Below, piece after piece: positions 45,234 to 53,814 of a stretch of 64,000 nucleotides of DNA (the first letter of the stretch is position 1; each line of letters starts with the position of its first letter). The translations under genes were made by a program, and so were the position numbers. Below the pieces are notes generated by a model. The model was not told the origin of the DNA, searched no databases, and was given only the letters and a program-made list of their open reading frames with translations. Origin of the DNA: Leuconostoc holzapfelii. GTDB taxonomy: Bacteria; Bacillota; Bacilli; Lactobacillales; Lactobacillaceae. Location of the stretch: positions 88,285 through 152,284 of the forward strand of contig NZ_JAAXPO010000006.1 of NCBI RefSeq assembly GCF_012396485.1, given 5' to 3'.

Positions 45234-46119
45234 ATTTGCTCTGCCAAGCTTGCTGTAACTCTGACAACGTCAGTTGGCCGGGCGCACTCTCTGGCATCCC
45301 ACCCAATACTGCAAAGGTCATCTCAGCGCCATATTGATACCCCACAATGCGTGAGCGTTGCCCTAATATGCCCATACTGATGGTAATTAAGGGCTGTGAG
45401 ATATTGGCCGCTTGTGTCGCAGCCAGCAAACGATCAACATCACCCTCATCATGAGGTGTCACCGCTAATTTAATGATATCAGCCCCTGTTTGAGACATAT
45501 CTGCTAAGAAAGCAGGGACATTTGGTGTCTCATTTAAGTCATGATATGACATGATCACAGGCACACCGACGGCACGTGCGGCTGTCATAATTTTTTCACG
45601 AAGTTCTACTGCTAACGTATATTCGACATCAACGGCAGCGAAATGATACCCAGATTGTAACGCATTGACCACAAAAGTGGTATAAGCAAGTGGTGACATT
45701 TCCCCTTTACCACCTTGTGCTTGGGTCCGATAGGTCAAAATAATGGGAAAACTGCCGATTGTGTTAAAAACTGACCCAGTCAATTCCTTAATGATTTGTT
45801 GATTCATGATTGGCCAGTTCGCATTAAATTCTTGTTGCGCCTGATCCATCTCAGCCAGAAGCTTCGCTTCTGTCATCGCCGACACATCTTTTTGGGCAAT
45901 CTCTGCTTGAGCACCTGCTTTGACTTGTTGCCACATCACCGCCTGACTAAAATCATCGGCAATATAGTCCGCACGCCATTCGACAACATCTGGGTTTTGC
46001 GCCTGCAATTTATTGGCAAATGGCGTCAATTTGTCAGTTGGGCCAAGCATCAACGACACAGCAGTGATTGGCTTGCCATTGATGCTTTTAGGTAATTGTA
46101 ATAATTCACGTAAGGTCAT
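45232..46119 (-). CDS. aroD: 3-dehydroquinate dehydratase, type I
   Basis: Third shikimate-pathway step, forming 3-dehydroshikimate through a Schiff base. At 295 residues it is about 40 longer than usual type I enzymes. The extra length is a Gln/Ala-rich insert at about residues 65-115, between VVEWRADYIADDF and PIILTYRTQAQGGKG. The catalytic His lies in VIMSYHDLNETP and the Schiff-base Lys in ADIIKLAVTPHD. C-terminal MGILGQRSRIVGYQYGAEMTFAVLGGMPESAPGQ completes the fold. Last gene of the aro operon; it starts 4 bases inside the previous gene (ATGA overlap). Confidence 0.94.
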   Translation of the reverse strand: MTLRELLQLPKSINGKPITAVSLMLGPTDKLTPFANKLQAQNPDVVEWRADYIADDFSQAVMWQQVKAGAQAEIAQKDVSAMTEAKLLAEMDQAQQEFNANWPIMNQQIIKELTGSVFNTIGSFPIILTYRTQAQGGKGEMSPLAYTTFVVNALQSGYHFAAVDVEYTLAVELREKIMTAARAVGVPVIMSYHDLNETPNVPAFLADMSQTGADIIKLAVTPHDEGDVDRLLAATQAANISQPLITISMGILGQRSRIVGYQYGAEMTFAVLGGMPESAPGQLTLSELQQAWQSK

Positions 46120-46670
46120 TTAATTTGGTATACAACCCAAACCATTTGTGGACTTAATCGCTGTCGCACTTGGTACTTCGGGTCTTCACTTTCTGGTAAT
46201 TTTAAGAATTGCGCTTCTGATATAATTGTAAACCGATTTTGCGCTTTTATAAAGTCCGACATGGCCACGGGCTTGCTTGGTGCAAAAACAACTGAAGGTC
46301 CCCAAGCATTGTCTAAACCATTTGCTCGCAAGTATTGGGCCAGTAGCCCCTCAGTTGCCGCGTGGATAACCGCCACATTACGGGCATAAGCGACATTTTC
46401 CACAACAATCAATGTCATTAAAGGCAACGTAAACGTATCAACGATAGTCGCCTTTTCCCAAGATAAATAGTTAAAATTCGCCCAGTTCAAATCCGGTAAT
46501 CGGTTCGATTTAAATGCTGCTGGTACCAAGATTTGATCACCAGAAAAATGTGCCAAATTGGTTAAAATTTCTTCAAAGTCCTGGTGTAAGACCAAAGTTT
46601 GCGTTGTTTTGTAATCATTGGCTGCCTGTTCGGAATCCGTACCAACAGGCCCTAAGGTGTGTAGTTTCAT
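46116..46670 (-). CDS. Prephenate dehydratase-like protein (BacA-like), no ACT domain
   Basis: A 184-residue protein whose N-terminus LGPVGTDSEQAAN resembles the LGPEGTFSEEAA of prephenate dehydratase. It is shorter than PheA (about 280), has no C-terminal ACT domain, and I do not find the catalytic Thr-Arg-Phe motif; the matching region is NRFTIISEAQF. Short proteins of this fold include BacA, a prephenate decarboxylase of bacilysin synthesis. Its place between the chorismate-mutase fusion and aroD makes prephenate the likely substrate. Whether it makes phenylpyruvate (giving Phe) or something else is open. Coupled to both neighbours by 4-base overlaps. Confidence 0.75.
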   Translation of the reverse strand: MKLHTLGPVGTDSEQAANDYKTTQTLVLHQDFEEILTNLAHFSGDQILVPAAFKSNRLPDLNWANFNYLSWEKATIVDTFTLPLMTLIVVENVAYARNVAVIHAATEGLLAQYLRANGLDNAWGPSVVFAPSKPVAMSDFIKAQNRFTIISEAQFLKLPESEDPKYQVRQRLSPQMVWVVYQIK

Positions 46671-47467
46671 CGTTTTAACTGCTTATTTTCCTTGTTAATG
46701 GCCGAAGTTGTCAGAATCGTCATAATTTGGTCAATCAACTCATCGGTAATATCTAACGACTGTGCAAAATCATATTTCAATAAAGCACGCATGTTTTGCA
46801 TCCGGCCGACTTGAACAGTTGCCATGCCAAATTTTTCTTTGTATTGCGCTACGGCACCAACAACCTGCATCCGTTTTTCAATCGTCTGAAAAATTTGCCG
46901 GTCAAAAGCATCAATTTCCGAGCGTAATTGTAATAAGGCCAATTCGTCTTCGTGAGAACTAAACAACGCAATAATTTCTGCGGCAAGCCGTTCGGGCGTC
47001 TTGCCGACTGTTTCTACCGTAAAATCCGCTACACTTTGATATAACGGGTCTCGTAGTTGCCACAATTGAAAAAATTCAGCGGTTGACTTTTCTTGTAACA
47101 ACGGCCGTTGGCCTTCGCTGAGCAAGCGATTAATCGTGCTTTCCAAGTTCCCATGCAAATAGATAACGGTTGCTGGGGACGCCTTTAGAATCGCCCGATT
47201 TTCCGGTCGCTCAATCACGCCACCACCGGTTGCTACGATGCCATTAAACGTCTGTAAGTCGTCTAACACCTGTGTTTCCAGCGCACGAAAGGCGGCCTCG
47301 CCTTGCGTCGCAAAAATTTCTGGAATTGTTTGTCCAGCGCGGCGTTCAATTTCTGAATCGATGTCGATAAAACGCGCTTGATGTTGTCGGGCAATTTCCT
47401 GACCAACCGTCGTTTTCCCTGCGCCCATAAAACCAACTAATAGCAATGTTTCTGGTGTTGTTAACAT
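46667..47467 (-). CDS. aroK: Fusion of shikimate kinase and chorismate mutase
   Basis: A 266-residue two-domain enzyme. Residues 1 to about 165 are shikimate kinase: Walker A LVGFMGAGKTTVGQ, DIDSEIERRAGQTIPEIF, GGGVIERPENR and the lid GQRPLL. Residues about 175-260 are an AroQ-type chorismate mutase: LLQLRSEIDAFDRQIFQTIEKRMQVVGAVAQYKEKFG, with the conserved Arg, Asp and Lys of the helical fold. It thus acts twice in the pathway, on shikimate and on chorismate (to prephenate). No separate chorismate mutase is in the operon. It overlaps the next gene by 4 bases. Confidence 0.92.
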   Translation of the reverse strand: MLTTPETLLLVGFMGAGKTTVGQEIARQHQARFIDIDSEIERRAGQTIPEIFATQGEAAFRALETQVLDDLQTFNGIVATGGGVIERPENRAILKASPATVIYLHGNLESTINRLLSEGQRPLLQEKSTAEFFQLWQLRDPLYQSVADFTVETVGKTPERLAAEIIALFSSHEDELALLQLRSEIDAFDRQIFQTIEKRMQVVGAVAQYKEKFGMATVQVGRMQNMRALLKYDFAQSLDITDELIDQIMTILTTSAINKENKQLKR

Positions 47468-47480
47468 AATGATCGCTACC

Positions 47481-48320
47481 TCATAAATTTTGTCGTGCCT
47501 TTTGCGCAGATTGAATCAATCGCAACAATTGGTCAGTGTTTTGTGTGGCCAATGCCTGATTAAATGCGGTCAGTTCAGCAATTAATTGTTGATTACTGGC
47601 GATGACCGCAGCTTGATTACTCATTAAAACGTCCGTCCAAAGTTTGGGATCACTAGCAGCAATGCGCGTTGTATCTTTAAACCCGCCGGCCACGTATTGC
47701 CCAAATTCACTGGCATCACCCAACTGCTTAACTGCGGCATTCATCAGTGCAAAAGCCGCAATGTGCGGCACATCACTAATCATCGCCATTAAACGGTCAT
47801 GTGTGGTCACGTCAATTGTGGTAAAATTCGCCGCCAACGGGGCAAATAAGGCTTGCAATTTAGGTAAAACGGCCCGCCCTTTTTCATTGGGGATGAGGAA
47901 ATAAGGTGCTTGCTGATATAACTGGGAGTTGGCGGCAGTCACGCCGCTTAAATGCGTCCCGGCCATGGCATGGCCGCCAATAAAGGCGACATACCCCAGA
48001 TGCCTATCCACCTCAGTCAGAATGTCACGTTTAGTCGAGCCGGTATCCGTGATGATCACATCAGGCTTCAGCGGCGCTGCAGCCAATGTGTGAATGGCTT
48101 GGATAATCCCTGACACCGGTGTGGCTAGAATAATCACATCAGCTTGCGGTGCAACTGCGGTTAATTGCCCAGCAGTTTCAGCAACAATCCCCTGATCTAA
48201 GGCGCGTTTTAACGTCTCTGGGTCTTGATCAACGCCAATCACGTGATGTTCAGGTTGCGCATTTAAACACTGCGCCAATGACGCCCCCATTTCACCTAAC
48301 CCTTGGATGACAATTTTCAT
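47481..48320 (-). CDS. tyrA: Prephenate dehydrogenase
   Basis: Oxidises prephenate to 4-hydroxyphenylpyruvate for tyrosine. 279 residues: NAD-binding IQGLGEMGASLAQ at the N-terminus, VDQDPETL, ILATPVSGI, TDTGSTKRDI, GGHAMAGTHLSGVTAA and the helical C-domain with DVPHIAAFALMNAAVKQL and GGFKDTTRIAASDPKLW. No ACT domain, unlike some Firmicutes TyrA proteins. Its start overlaps the aroA stop by 4 bases. Confidence 0.95.
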   Translation of the reverse strand: MKIVIQGLGEMGASLAQCLNAQPEHHVIGVDQDPETLKRALDQGIVAETAGQLTAVAPQADVIILATPVSGIIQAIHTLAAAPLKPDVIITDTGSTKRDILTEVDRHLGYVAFIGGHAMAGTHLSGVTAANSQLYQQAPYFLIPNEKGRAVLPKLQALFAPLAANFTTIDVTTHDRLMAMISDVPHIAAFALMNAAVKQLGDASEFGQYVAGGFKDTTRIAASDPKLWTDVLMSNQAAVIASNQQLIAELTAFNQALATQNTDQLLRLIQSAQKARQNL

Positions 48321-49612
48321 CGCATCACCTGCATCAAATCAGCCAAAAATCCTGGATAAGAGACACTCATCGCATCTTCGCCAGTCATCACCACTTCCTG
48401 ATTAGCAATCAAAGCAGCCACCGCATTCATCATGCCAATCCGATGATCGCCATGCGTCTCTAATAGCGTTGAATCCGTACTGCCATGAAGTGGTGTGCCA
48501 CCGTGAATGATCATCCCATCTGGCAAGGCCTCAATATCAGCCCCCAGCTTCGTTAATTCCGCCACCACCGTGGCAATCCGGTCAGTTTCTTTCACGCGTA
48601 ACTCCGCTGCCCCTGAAATCACCGTATCGCCTTGCGCTTGCGTGGCAGCAAGCGCCAAAATTGGCATTTCGTCCACAGCGCTTGGAATATCAGCAGCCGT
48701 GATGTGAATCCCATGTAACGGTTGGGCCCTAACCGTAATATCTGCAGTTGGCTCATTGGTGTCGTCAATATTTGACAGCTGCAAATCAGCCCCCATACGC
48801 CGTAACAACCGTAAAACGCCATCGCGGGTCGGGTTAATACCCACCTGCTTCAACGTTAGATCAGAATTTGGCGTAATTAAAGCGGCCACCATGAAAAAGG
48901 CAGCACTCGAAATATCTGCAGGGACGACGACGTGTTGGCCAACCAGCGCTGGTTGGCGTGACACGGTAATCACCCCATTTTCAGATTGAATGTCACCACC
49001 AAATTGGCGCAGCATCCGTTCCGTATGGTCACGTGACGGCAAATTTTCAATAATTTTGGTTTGTCCAGTGGCTTGCATCCCCGCCAAAATCAGCGCACTT
49101 TTAACTTGCGCTGACGCCACTGGCATCTCATAGGTAATCCCAGTCAGCGCGTGATTGGCATGGATCACACCCGGTAATTTATCACCATCAGTTAAGGTAA
49201 TATTGGCCCCCATTTGCGCCAATGGCGTTAATACCCGTTGCATCGGCCGCTGACTTAAAGACGCATCGCCAAAAATAGCCAGCTCAAATGGTTGTTGACT
49301 CAACAACCCCATCAATAAACGGGTTGAAGTACCAGAATTGCCCATATCTAACGGTGCTTTGGGTGCCTGAAAATGCTCAAGCCCTTGGCCTTGAATGCGG
49401 ACACGAGTCCCAGTTTGTTCAATTTGGACCCCCAACTCGCGAAACACACCCATCGTGTGTAAGACATCATCAGAATCCAAAAAATTCTCAATGTCTGTGT
49501 GTCCTTGAGCTATCGCGCCAAACATCAAGGCGCGGTGTGAAATGGATTTATCCCCAGGCACTGTTAATTGCCCGTGCAGCCCCCTTTTTGGGGCAGGCGT
49601 CAATCGAATCAT
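48317..49612 (-). CDS. aroA: 3-phosphoshikimate 1-carboxyvinyltransferase (EPSP synthase)
   Basis: Joins shikimate-3-phosphate and PEP. 431 residues. N-terminal PGDKSISHRALMFGAIAQG, LDMGNSGTSTRLLMGLL (the TGNSGTS region), LPSRDHTERML and VKETDRIATVV are visible, and the C-terminal GDHRIGMMNAVAAL. The active-site glycine region reads LDMGNSGTSTR. A longer frame exists upstream, but AGGAGAGGCT directly before the ATG at 49612 decides the start. Confidence 0.96.
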   Translation of the reverse strand: MIRLTPAPKRGLHGQLTVPGDKSISHRALMFGAIAQGHTDIENFLDSDDVLHTMGVFRELGVQIEQTGTRVRIQGQGLEHFQAPKAPLDMGNSGTSTRLLMGLLSQQPFELAIFGDASLSQRPMQRVLTPLAQMGANITLTDGDKLPGVIHANHALTGITYEMPVASAQVKSALILAGMQATGQTKIIENLPSRDHTERMLRQFGGDIQSENGVITVSRQPALVGQHVVVPADISSAAFFMVAALITPNSDLTLKQVGINPTRDGVLRLLRRMGADLQLSNIDDTNEPTADITVRAQPLHGIHITAADIPSAVDEMPILALAATQAQGDTVISGAAELRVKETDRIATVVAELTKLGADIEALPDGMIIHGGTPLHGSTDSTLLETHGDHRIGMMNAVAALIANQEVVMTGEDAMSVSYPGFLADLMQVMR

Positions 49613-49657
49613 AGCCTCTCCTTTTCCTTTTGTTTGCGTACGATTTGACAATACTGA

Positions 49658-50836
49658 TTAAAAACGGCGAACTTCCTCACGATAAGCCGCGACTTGTTCC
49701 TTCATCCGGTCAATATTATCAGCATCAAACTTGTCCAAAACCGCCTTGGCTAACTCAATGGCCACCATGGCTTCGGCAATCACCGCCGCAGCCGTCACCG
49801 CCGTCGTATCGGAACGTTCAATGGACGCTTTGTGATCCTGATGCGTGTCAATATCAACCGATTGCATGGGACGATAGAGTGTGGGAATCGGCTTGACCAC
49901 ACCGCGCACGACAATGGCTTCACCAGTCGTCATGCCACCTTCAAAGCCACCCAAATTATCAGACCCACGATAAAAGCCTTTTTCCGCATCCCAGAAGATT
50001 TCATCCATCACTTGGTCGCCGTATTTTTCAGCATTGTCAAAGCCGCCACCAAATTGGACCCCTTTAAATGCGTTAATCCCGACAATAGCCCGCGCAATTT
50101 TGCCGTCCAATTTTTCATCAGCGGAAACGTAAGACCCTAAGCCAACCGGCATGCCAGTTGCAATCACTTGGACTTGACCACCCACCGTGTTGGCATCGCG
50201 TTTGGTTTTATCAATCACGTCACGAATAGCCGCATCAGCTGCAGCATCCAGGGCGCGCGTTTCAAAACTTTCCGTCACTTCACGCAGCGCCTGCAAATCA
50301 TGATACTGAGTGAGTTGGTTCAAATCCGATTTGGCTGGGCCCACATTGACCACAAACCCATGCACATCAACCCCGATTTCTGCCAAAAGTTTCTTCGCCA
50401 CAGCGCCAACCGCTACACGCATCGTGGTTTCGCGCGCAGAGGAGCGTTCTAATACATTTCGTAAATCATCATGATGGCGATACTTGATGCCCCCCACAAG
50501 ATCAGCGTGCCCTGGTCGTGGGCGTAACACTTTTCGGAGCGTATTTTCCGGTGTAGCCGGCGTGTTGGGCGCCATAATTTTAGACCAGTTATTATGATCA
50601 TCGTTGTGAACATTGAGGGTGATGGGTGAACCAAGCGTGTATTGATGCCGCACGCCCGTTAAAAATGTCACCGTGTCTGTTTCAATTTTTTGACGTTCGC
50701 CACGGCCGTAGCCCCGTTGACGGCGGGCGAGTTGTTCGTTAATATCTTCTTGGGTAATATGTAAGCCGGCAGGAATCCCTTCAATCACCGCAATTTCTTC
50801 TGGGCCATGGCTTTCGCCAGCAGTTGTATATCTCAT
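49658..50836 (-). CDS. aroC: Chorismate synthase
   Basis: Removes phosphate from EPSP to give chorismate, using reduced FMN. 392 residues: MRYTTAGESHGPEEIAVIEGIPAG, RRQRGYGRGERQKIETD, RPGHADLVGGIKY, ERSSARETTMRVAVGAVAKKLL, GSYVSADEKLDGKIARAI and DNLGGFEGGMTTGEAIVVRG. All family signatures are present. It lies 45 bases before aroA with no terminator. Confidence 0.97.
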   Translation of the reverse strand: MRYTTAGESHGPEEIAVIEGIPAGLHITQEDINEQLARRQRGYGRGERQKIETDTVTFLTGVRHQYTLGSPITLNVHNDDHNNWSKIMAPNTPATPENTLRKVLRPRPGHADLVGGIKYRHHDDLRNVLERSSARETTMRVAVGAVAKKLLAEIGVDVHGFVVNVGPAKSDLNQLTQYHDLQALREVTESFETRALDAAADAAIRDVIDKTKRDANTVGGQVQVIATGMPVGLGSYVSADEKLDGKIARAIVGINAFKGVQFGGGFDNAEKYGDQVMDEIFWDAEKGFYRGSDNLGGFEGGMTTGEAIVVRGVVKPIPTLYRPMQSVDIDTHQDHKASIERSDTTAVTAAAVIAEAMVAIELAKAVLDKFDADNIDRMKEQVAAYREEVRRF

Positions 50837-50879
50837 CGTCTTATTTTATCTTGTACGCATCGGCACAAGTCCTTTCAAA

Positions 50880-51947
50880 TCAAATTGAGGCCATGAATTC
50901 TGGCATGGCTGATAACGCTTTGGGGACAATAATGGGTTGGCCAACCTCAGCGAGAGCAACTAGGTTCAACGTTCCACCGTGATTTTTCTTATCATTGACC
51001 AAGCGGTCAAAAAAGGCCGGCGTACCAAGCAAATCAGAAGTGATTGGCAGCCCAACTGCCGTTAACCGAGATTGTAATGCTGGGACTAGGTCAGCTGGCG
51101 AAACACCGGCACGTACCATGCGTTCAGTCAACGCCATCATCCCAATCGCCACGGCTTCGCCATGCCGCAGATCCCCATGTGCCAGTAATTCAATCGCATG
51201 ACCTAACGTGTGACCAAAGTTGAGGAACTGCCGTTGACCGGCTTCTTTTTCATCCGCCATGACTACCGCTGCTTTGTAAGTAATAGCGCGCGCCGATAGT
51301 TCTTGGGCATGCGTGCGAATGTCAGTTATACTTTGAATTTTCCCCGTCAGGTCAAAGAATTCAGGGCCAGCTAACGCCGATGTCTTCACGACTTCAGCAT
51401 ACCCTTCCACCAAATCACGATCCGTTAACGTCTCTAAGTAAGTTTGGTCAACTAAGACCAAGTTTGGTTGATAAAAAGTCCCCGCAATATTTTTGGTTGC
51501 GCCTAGGTTAATGGCCGTTTTGCCGCCAACTGATGAATCTACTTGTGCCGTCAGGGAGGTTGCAATTTGAATATAGCCAATGCCACGCATATAAAGCGAA
51601 GCCACCACGCCAGCCAAATCACCAATCACACCACCGCCCAACGCCACCACCCCATCGCCACGGGTAAAACCGTGCTCAGCTAGTGCGCTAATTAAATCAC
51701 CAGCCACTTGGAGGGATTTTGACTGTTCCCCGGCTGGGACTTCAAGCGGTAACACTTGGAAACCAGCCGCTTCAAGTTGACGTGTCGTGTCGGCTAAATA
51801 AAGGGGGCCAACATGGCTATCGGTGATTAAGGCAATTTGACGTGGTGTCCAAACGGCCGCGATTTCTGCCCCAATTCGGGTATGCAGCGTGTCATTAATT
51901 TTCACGTCATATGCTTGTTGACCGACACTGACAGTTACAGTCGTCAT
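50880..51947 (-). CDS. aroB: 3-dehydroquinate synthase
   Basis: Closes DAHP to 3-dehydroquinate, with NAD and zinc. 355 residues: ALITDSHVGPLYL, EVPAGEQSKSLQVAGDL, GVVALGGGVIGDLAGVVASLYMRGI, IQIATSLTAQVDSSVGGKTAINLG, NFGHTLGHAIELLAHGDLRHGEAVAIGM. The ATG at 51947 has AAGGACAAACC upstream; an in-frame start eight codons earlier is less likely. Confidence 0.96.
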   Translation of the reverse strand: MTTVTVSVGQQAYDVKINDTLHTRIGAEIAAVWTPRQIALITDSHVGPLYLADTTRQLEAAGFQVLPLEVPAGEQSKSLQVAGDLISALAEHGFTRGDGVVALGGGVIGDLAGVVASLYMRGIGYIQIATSLTAQVDSSVGGKTAINLGATKNIAGTFYQPNLVLVDQTYLETLTDRDLVEGYAEVVKTSALAGPEFFDLTGKIQSITDIRTHAQELSARAITYKAAVVMADEKEAGQRQFLNFGHTLGHAIELLAHGDLRHGEAVAIGMMALTERMVRAGVSPADLVPALQSRLTAVGLPITSDLLGTPAFFDRLVNDKKNHGGTLNLVALAEVGQPIIVPKALSAMPEFMASI

Positions 51948-51972
51948 GGTTTGTCCTTTCTTATCTCTCACT

Positions 51973-52983
51973 TTATTGTGCGACTAAATCTGATTGCACG
52001 ACCTCACGCACCCGCCGTGCCTTGGCCGCCAACGTACTAAATTCAGCCGGCGTTAGGGCTTGTGCCCCGTCCACAAAGGCATGTGCCGGGTCGTTATGAA
52101 TTTCTGTCATCAACCCTTGGGCGCCTGCCGCAATGGCGGCCAAGGCTAGCGGTGCCACAAATTGTGCCACCCCAGCAGCATGTGAGGCATCGGCAATCAC
52201 TGGAAAATGAGTCAAACTCTGTAGAACCGGAATAGCAGAGACATCAATGGTGTTGCGTGTGTACTTATTATCATAGGTCCGAATACCACGCTCCATTAAA
52301 ATAATTTGCGTGTTCCCACCAGACACAATGTATTCGGCGGCGTTTAATAAATCATCGATTGTGGCAGACATGCCGCGCTTGAGCACCACTGGCTTGCGCT
52401 TTTGCCCCAGCGCTTTGAGCAAGGCAAAGTTTTGCATGTTGCGGGTGCCAACTTGGAAAATATCCGTATATTGGTCGACAAGGTCAACATCACGCGTATC
52501 CAAGATTTCGGTGACCATATCCATCCCTAACGCATCCGCCGCCGCGCGATGCGCCTTTAGCCCGGCCTCGCCGTTACCTTGGTAAGAGTATGGGGACGTG
52601 CGTGGCTTAAACGCGCCACCCCGTAAGATAGTTGCCCCGGCCTTTTTAACTGCTTCACCCATGGCCATCACGTGCGCTGGACTTTCAATGGCATCTGGCC
52701 CAGCCATAAAGACGAAATGTTCGCCACCAATGATTGAATGTTTGGTTGTAATCACCGTATCTTCTGGATGAAAATCACGTGATGAGGCAATAGCGGTATG
52801 GTGTTTGGTGATAATGTCAACGATATCCGCTTTAAATGGCGCGAGTGTTTCATCAGATAGGGTTTTAACGCCCGCTAAGGCCACACGGTTATTGTGGACA
52901 AAGACTGGTTTGAGCGGATCACCCGTCGTCAAGTTTTCAGCGAGTTGTTGTGCAGTTGTCTTGTTTGTTGTGACGATAATCAT
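51973..52983 (-). CDS. aroF: 3-deoxy-7-phosphoheptulonate (DAHP) synthase, type I beta
   Basis: Commits PEP and erythrose-4-phosphate to aromatic synthesis. 336 residues: an N-terminal ferredoxin-like regulatory region (about 1-70) as in Thermotoga-type enzymes, then the barrel with FMAGPDAIESPAHVMAMGEAVKKAGATILRGGAFKPRTSPYSYQG, VTEILDTRDVDLV, QVGTRNMQNFALLKALG, VVLKRGMSATIDDLL and DASHAAGVAQFV. No chorismate mutase domain is fused to it. Feedback through the N-terminal domain is likely from the family; the effector is unknown here. Confidence 0.94.
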   Translation of the reverse strand: MIIVTTNKTTAQQLAENLTTGDPLKPVFVHNNRVALAGVKTLSDETLAPFKADIVDIITKHHTAIASSRDFHPEDTVITTKHSIIGGEHFVFMAGPDAIESPAHVMAMGEAVKKAGATILRGGAFKPRTSPYSYQGNGEAGLKAHRAAADALGMDMVTEILDTRDVDLVDQYTDIFQVGTRNMQNFALLKALGQKRKPVVLKRGMSATIDDLLNAAEYIVSGGNTQIILMERGIRTYDNKYTRNTIDVSAIPVLQSLTHFPVIADASHAAGVAQFVAPLALAAIAAGAQGLMTEIHNDPAHAFVDGAQALTPAEFSTLAAKARRVREVVQSDLVAQ

Positions 52984-53813
52984 TTTATTTTTCCTCGAAT
53001 TGTTTCTGCCATCAATTGGCGATCAGCTGGTTGGTTAAACCAGTATTCAAAACTTAACGCACCTTGGTTCACCAACATCGCCAACCCATTTTGCGTGGGC
53101 AATTGACGACTGGCAGCGGCACGTAATAAGCCTGTTTGTTGGTTACGATAAATCATATCTACCACTAGCGTATGTTGTGGTAAAAGACCAATTTGGTAAT
53201 CCGTTAATAAGGTGCGGGCATCATTCATCCCCACGGTTGTCGCGTTAATCAGCAAATCAGCTTGTTGTAGTGCGGCAGAAAGGGTTTGATTGTCGGCCAA
53301 ATCAGCCAGTTGCCCAATGCCTTGGCTCAGATAAGCCACGGTCGTTTCCCGCTGGGACCAATCCAGATGCGCCCGGTTAAACACGGTTAACTGCCGCACC
53401 CCATAGTGTTGTGCAGTGGCCATCACGGCACGCGCAGCCCCACCGGTGCCGAGCAACACCACCCGTTCATGCGGTTGGTTGCGTGGGATACTTTGCCAAA
53501 AACCATCCCCGTCTGTGCTGGTCCCGATCAAGTGACCGCCCACATTTTTCACGGTATTCACGGCTTGTAAACGTTGCGCTAGTGGTGTGAGTTCATCTAA
53601 ATACGGGATAATGGCTGATTTATGCGGGGTCGACACATTGAACCCACCAACTGATAACACCCGCATACCTGCCACGGCCGCATCAAGTTGTGCGGGGGCG
53701 ACATCAAATGCTTGGTAATACGCATCAATTTGCCGTGCGGCCATCATCTTATTTTGCATCACTGGTGATAGCGAATGCGTCGCCGGTTGGGCAATCAAAC
53801 CATAAATTGTCAT
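52980..53813 (-). CDS. aroE: Shikimate dehydrogenase
   Basis: Reduces 3-dehydroshikimate to shikimate with NADPH. 277 residues: GLIAQPATHSLSPVMQNKMM at the N-terminus (substrate Ser), NVSTPHKSAIIPYLDEL (catalytic Lys), GTSTDGDGFW, LLGTGGAARAVMATAQ (NADP loop), NATTVGMND and NQGALSFEYW. Its start lies one base before the tkt stop region and its end overlaps aroF by 4 bases, so it is tightly packed in the operon. Confidence 0.95.
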   Translation of the reverse strand: MTIYGLIAQPATHSLSPVMQNKMMAARQIDAYYQAFDVAPAQLDAAVAGMRVLSVGGFNVSTPHKSAIIPYLDELTPLAQRLQAVNTVKNVGGHLIGTSTDGDGFWQSIPRNQPHERVVLLGTGGAARAVMATAQHYGVRQLTVFNRAHLDWSQRETTVAYLSQGIGQLADLADNQTLSAALQQADLLINATTVGMNDARTLLTDYQIGLLPQHTLVVDMIYRNQQTGLLRAAASRQLPTQNGLAMLVNQGALSFEYWFNQPADRQLMAETIRGKIK

Positions 53814-53814
53814 A

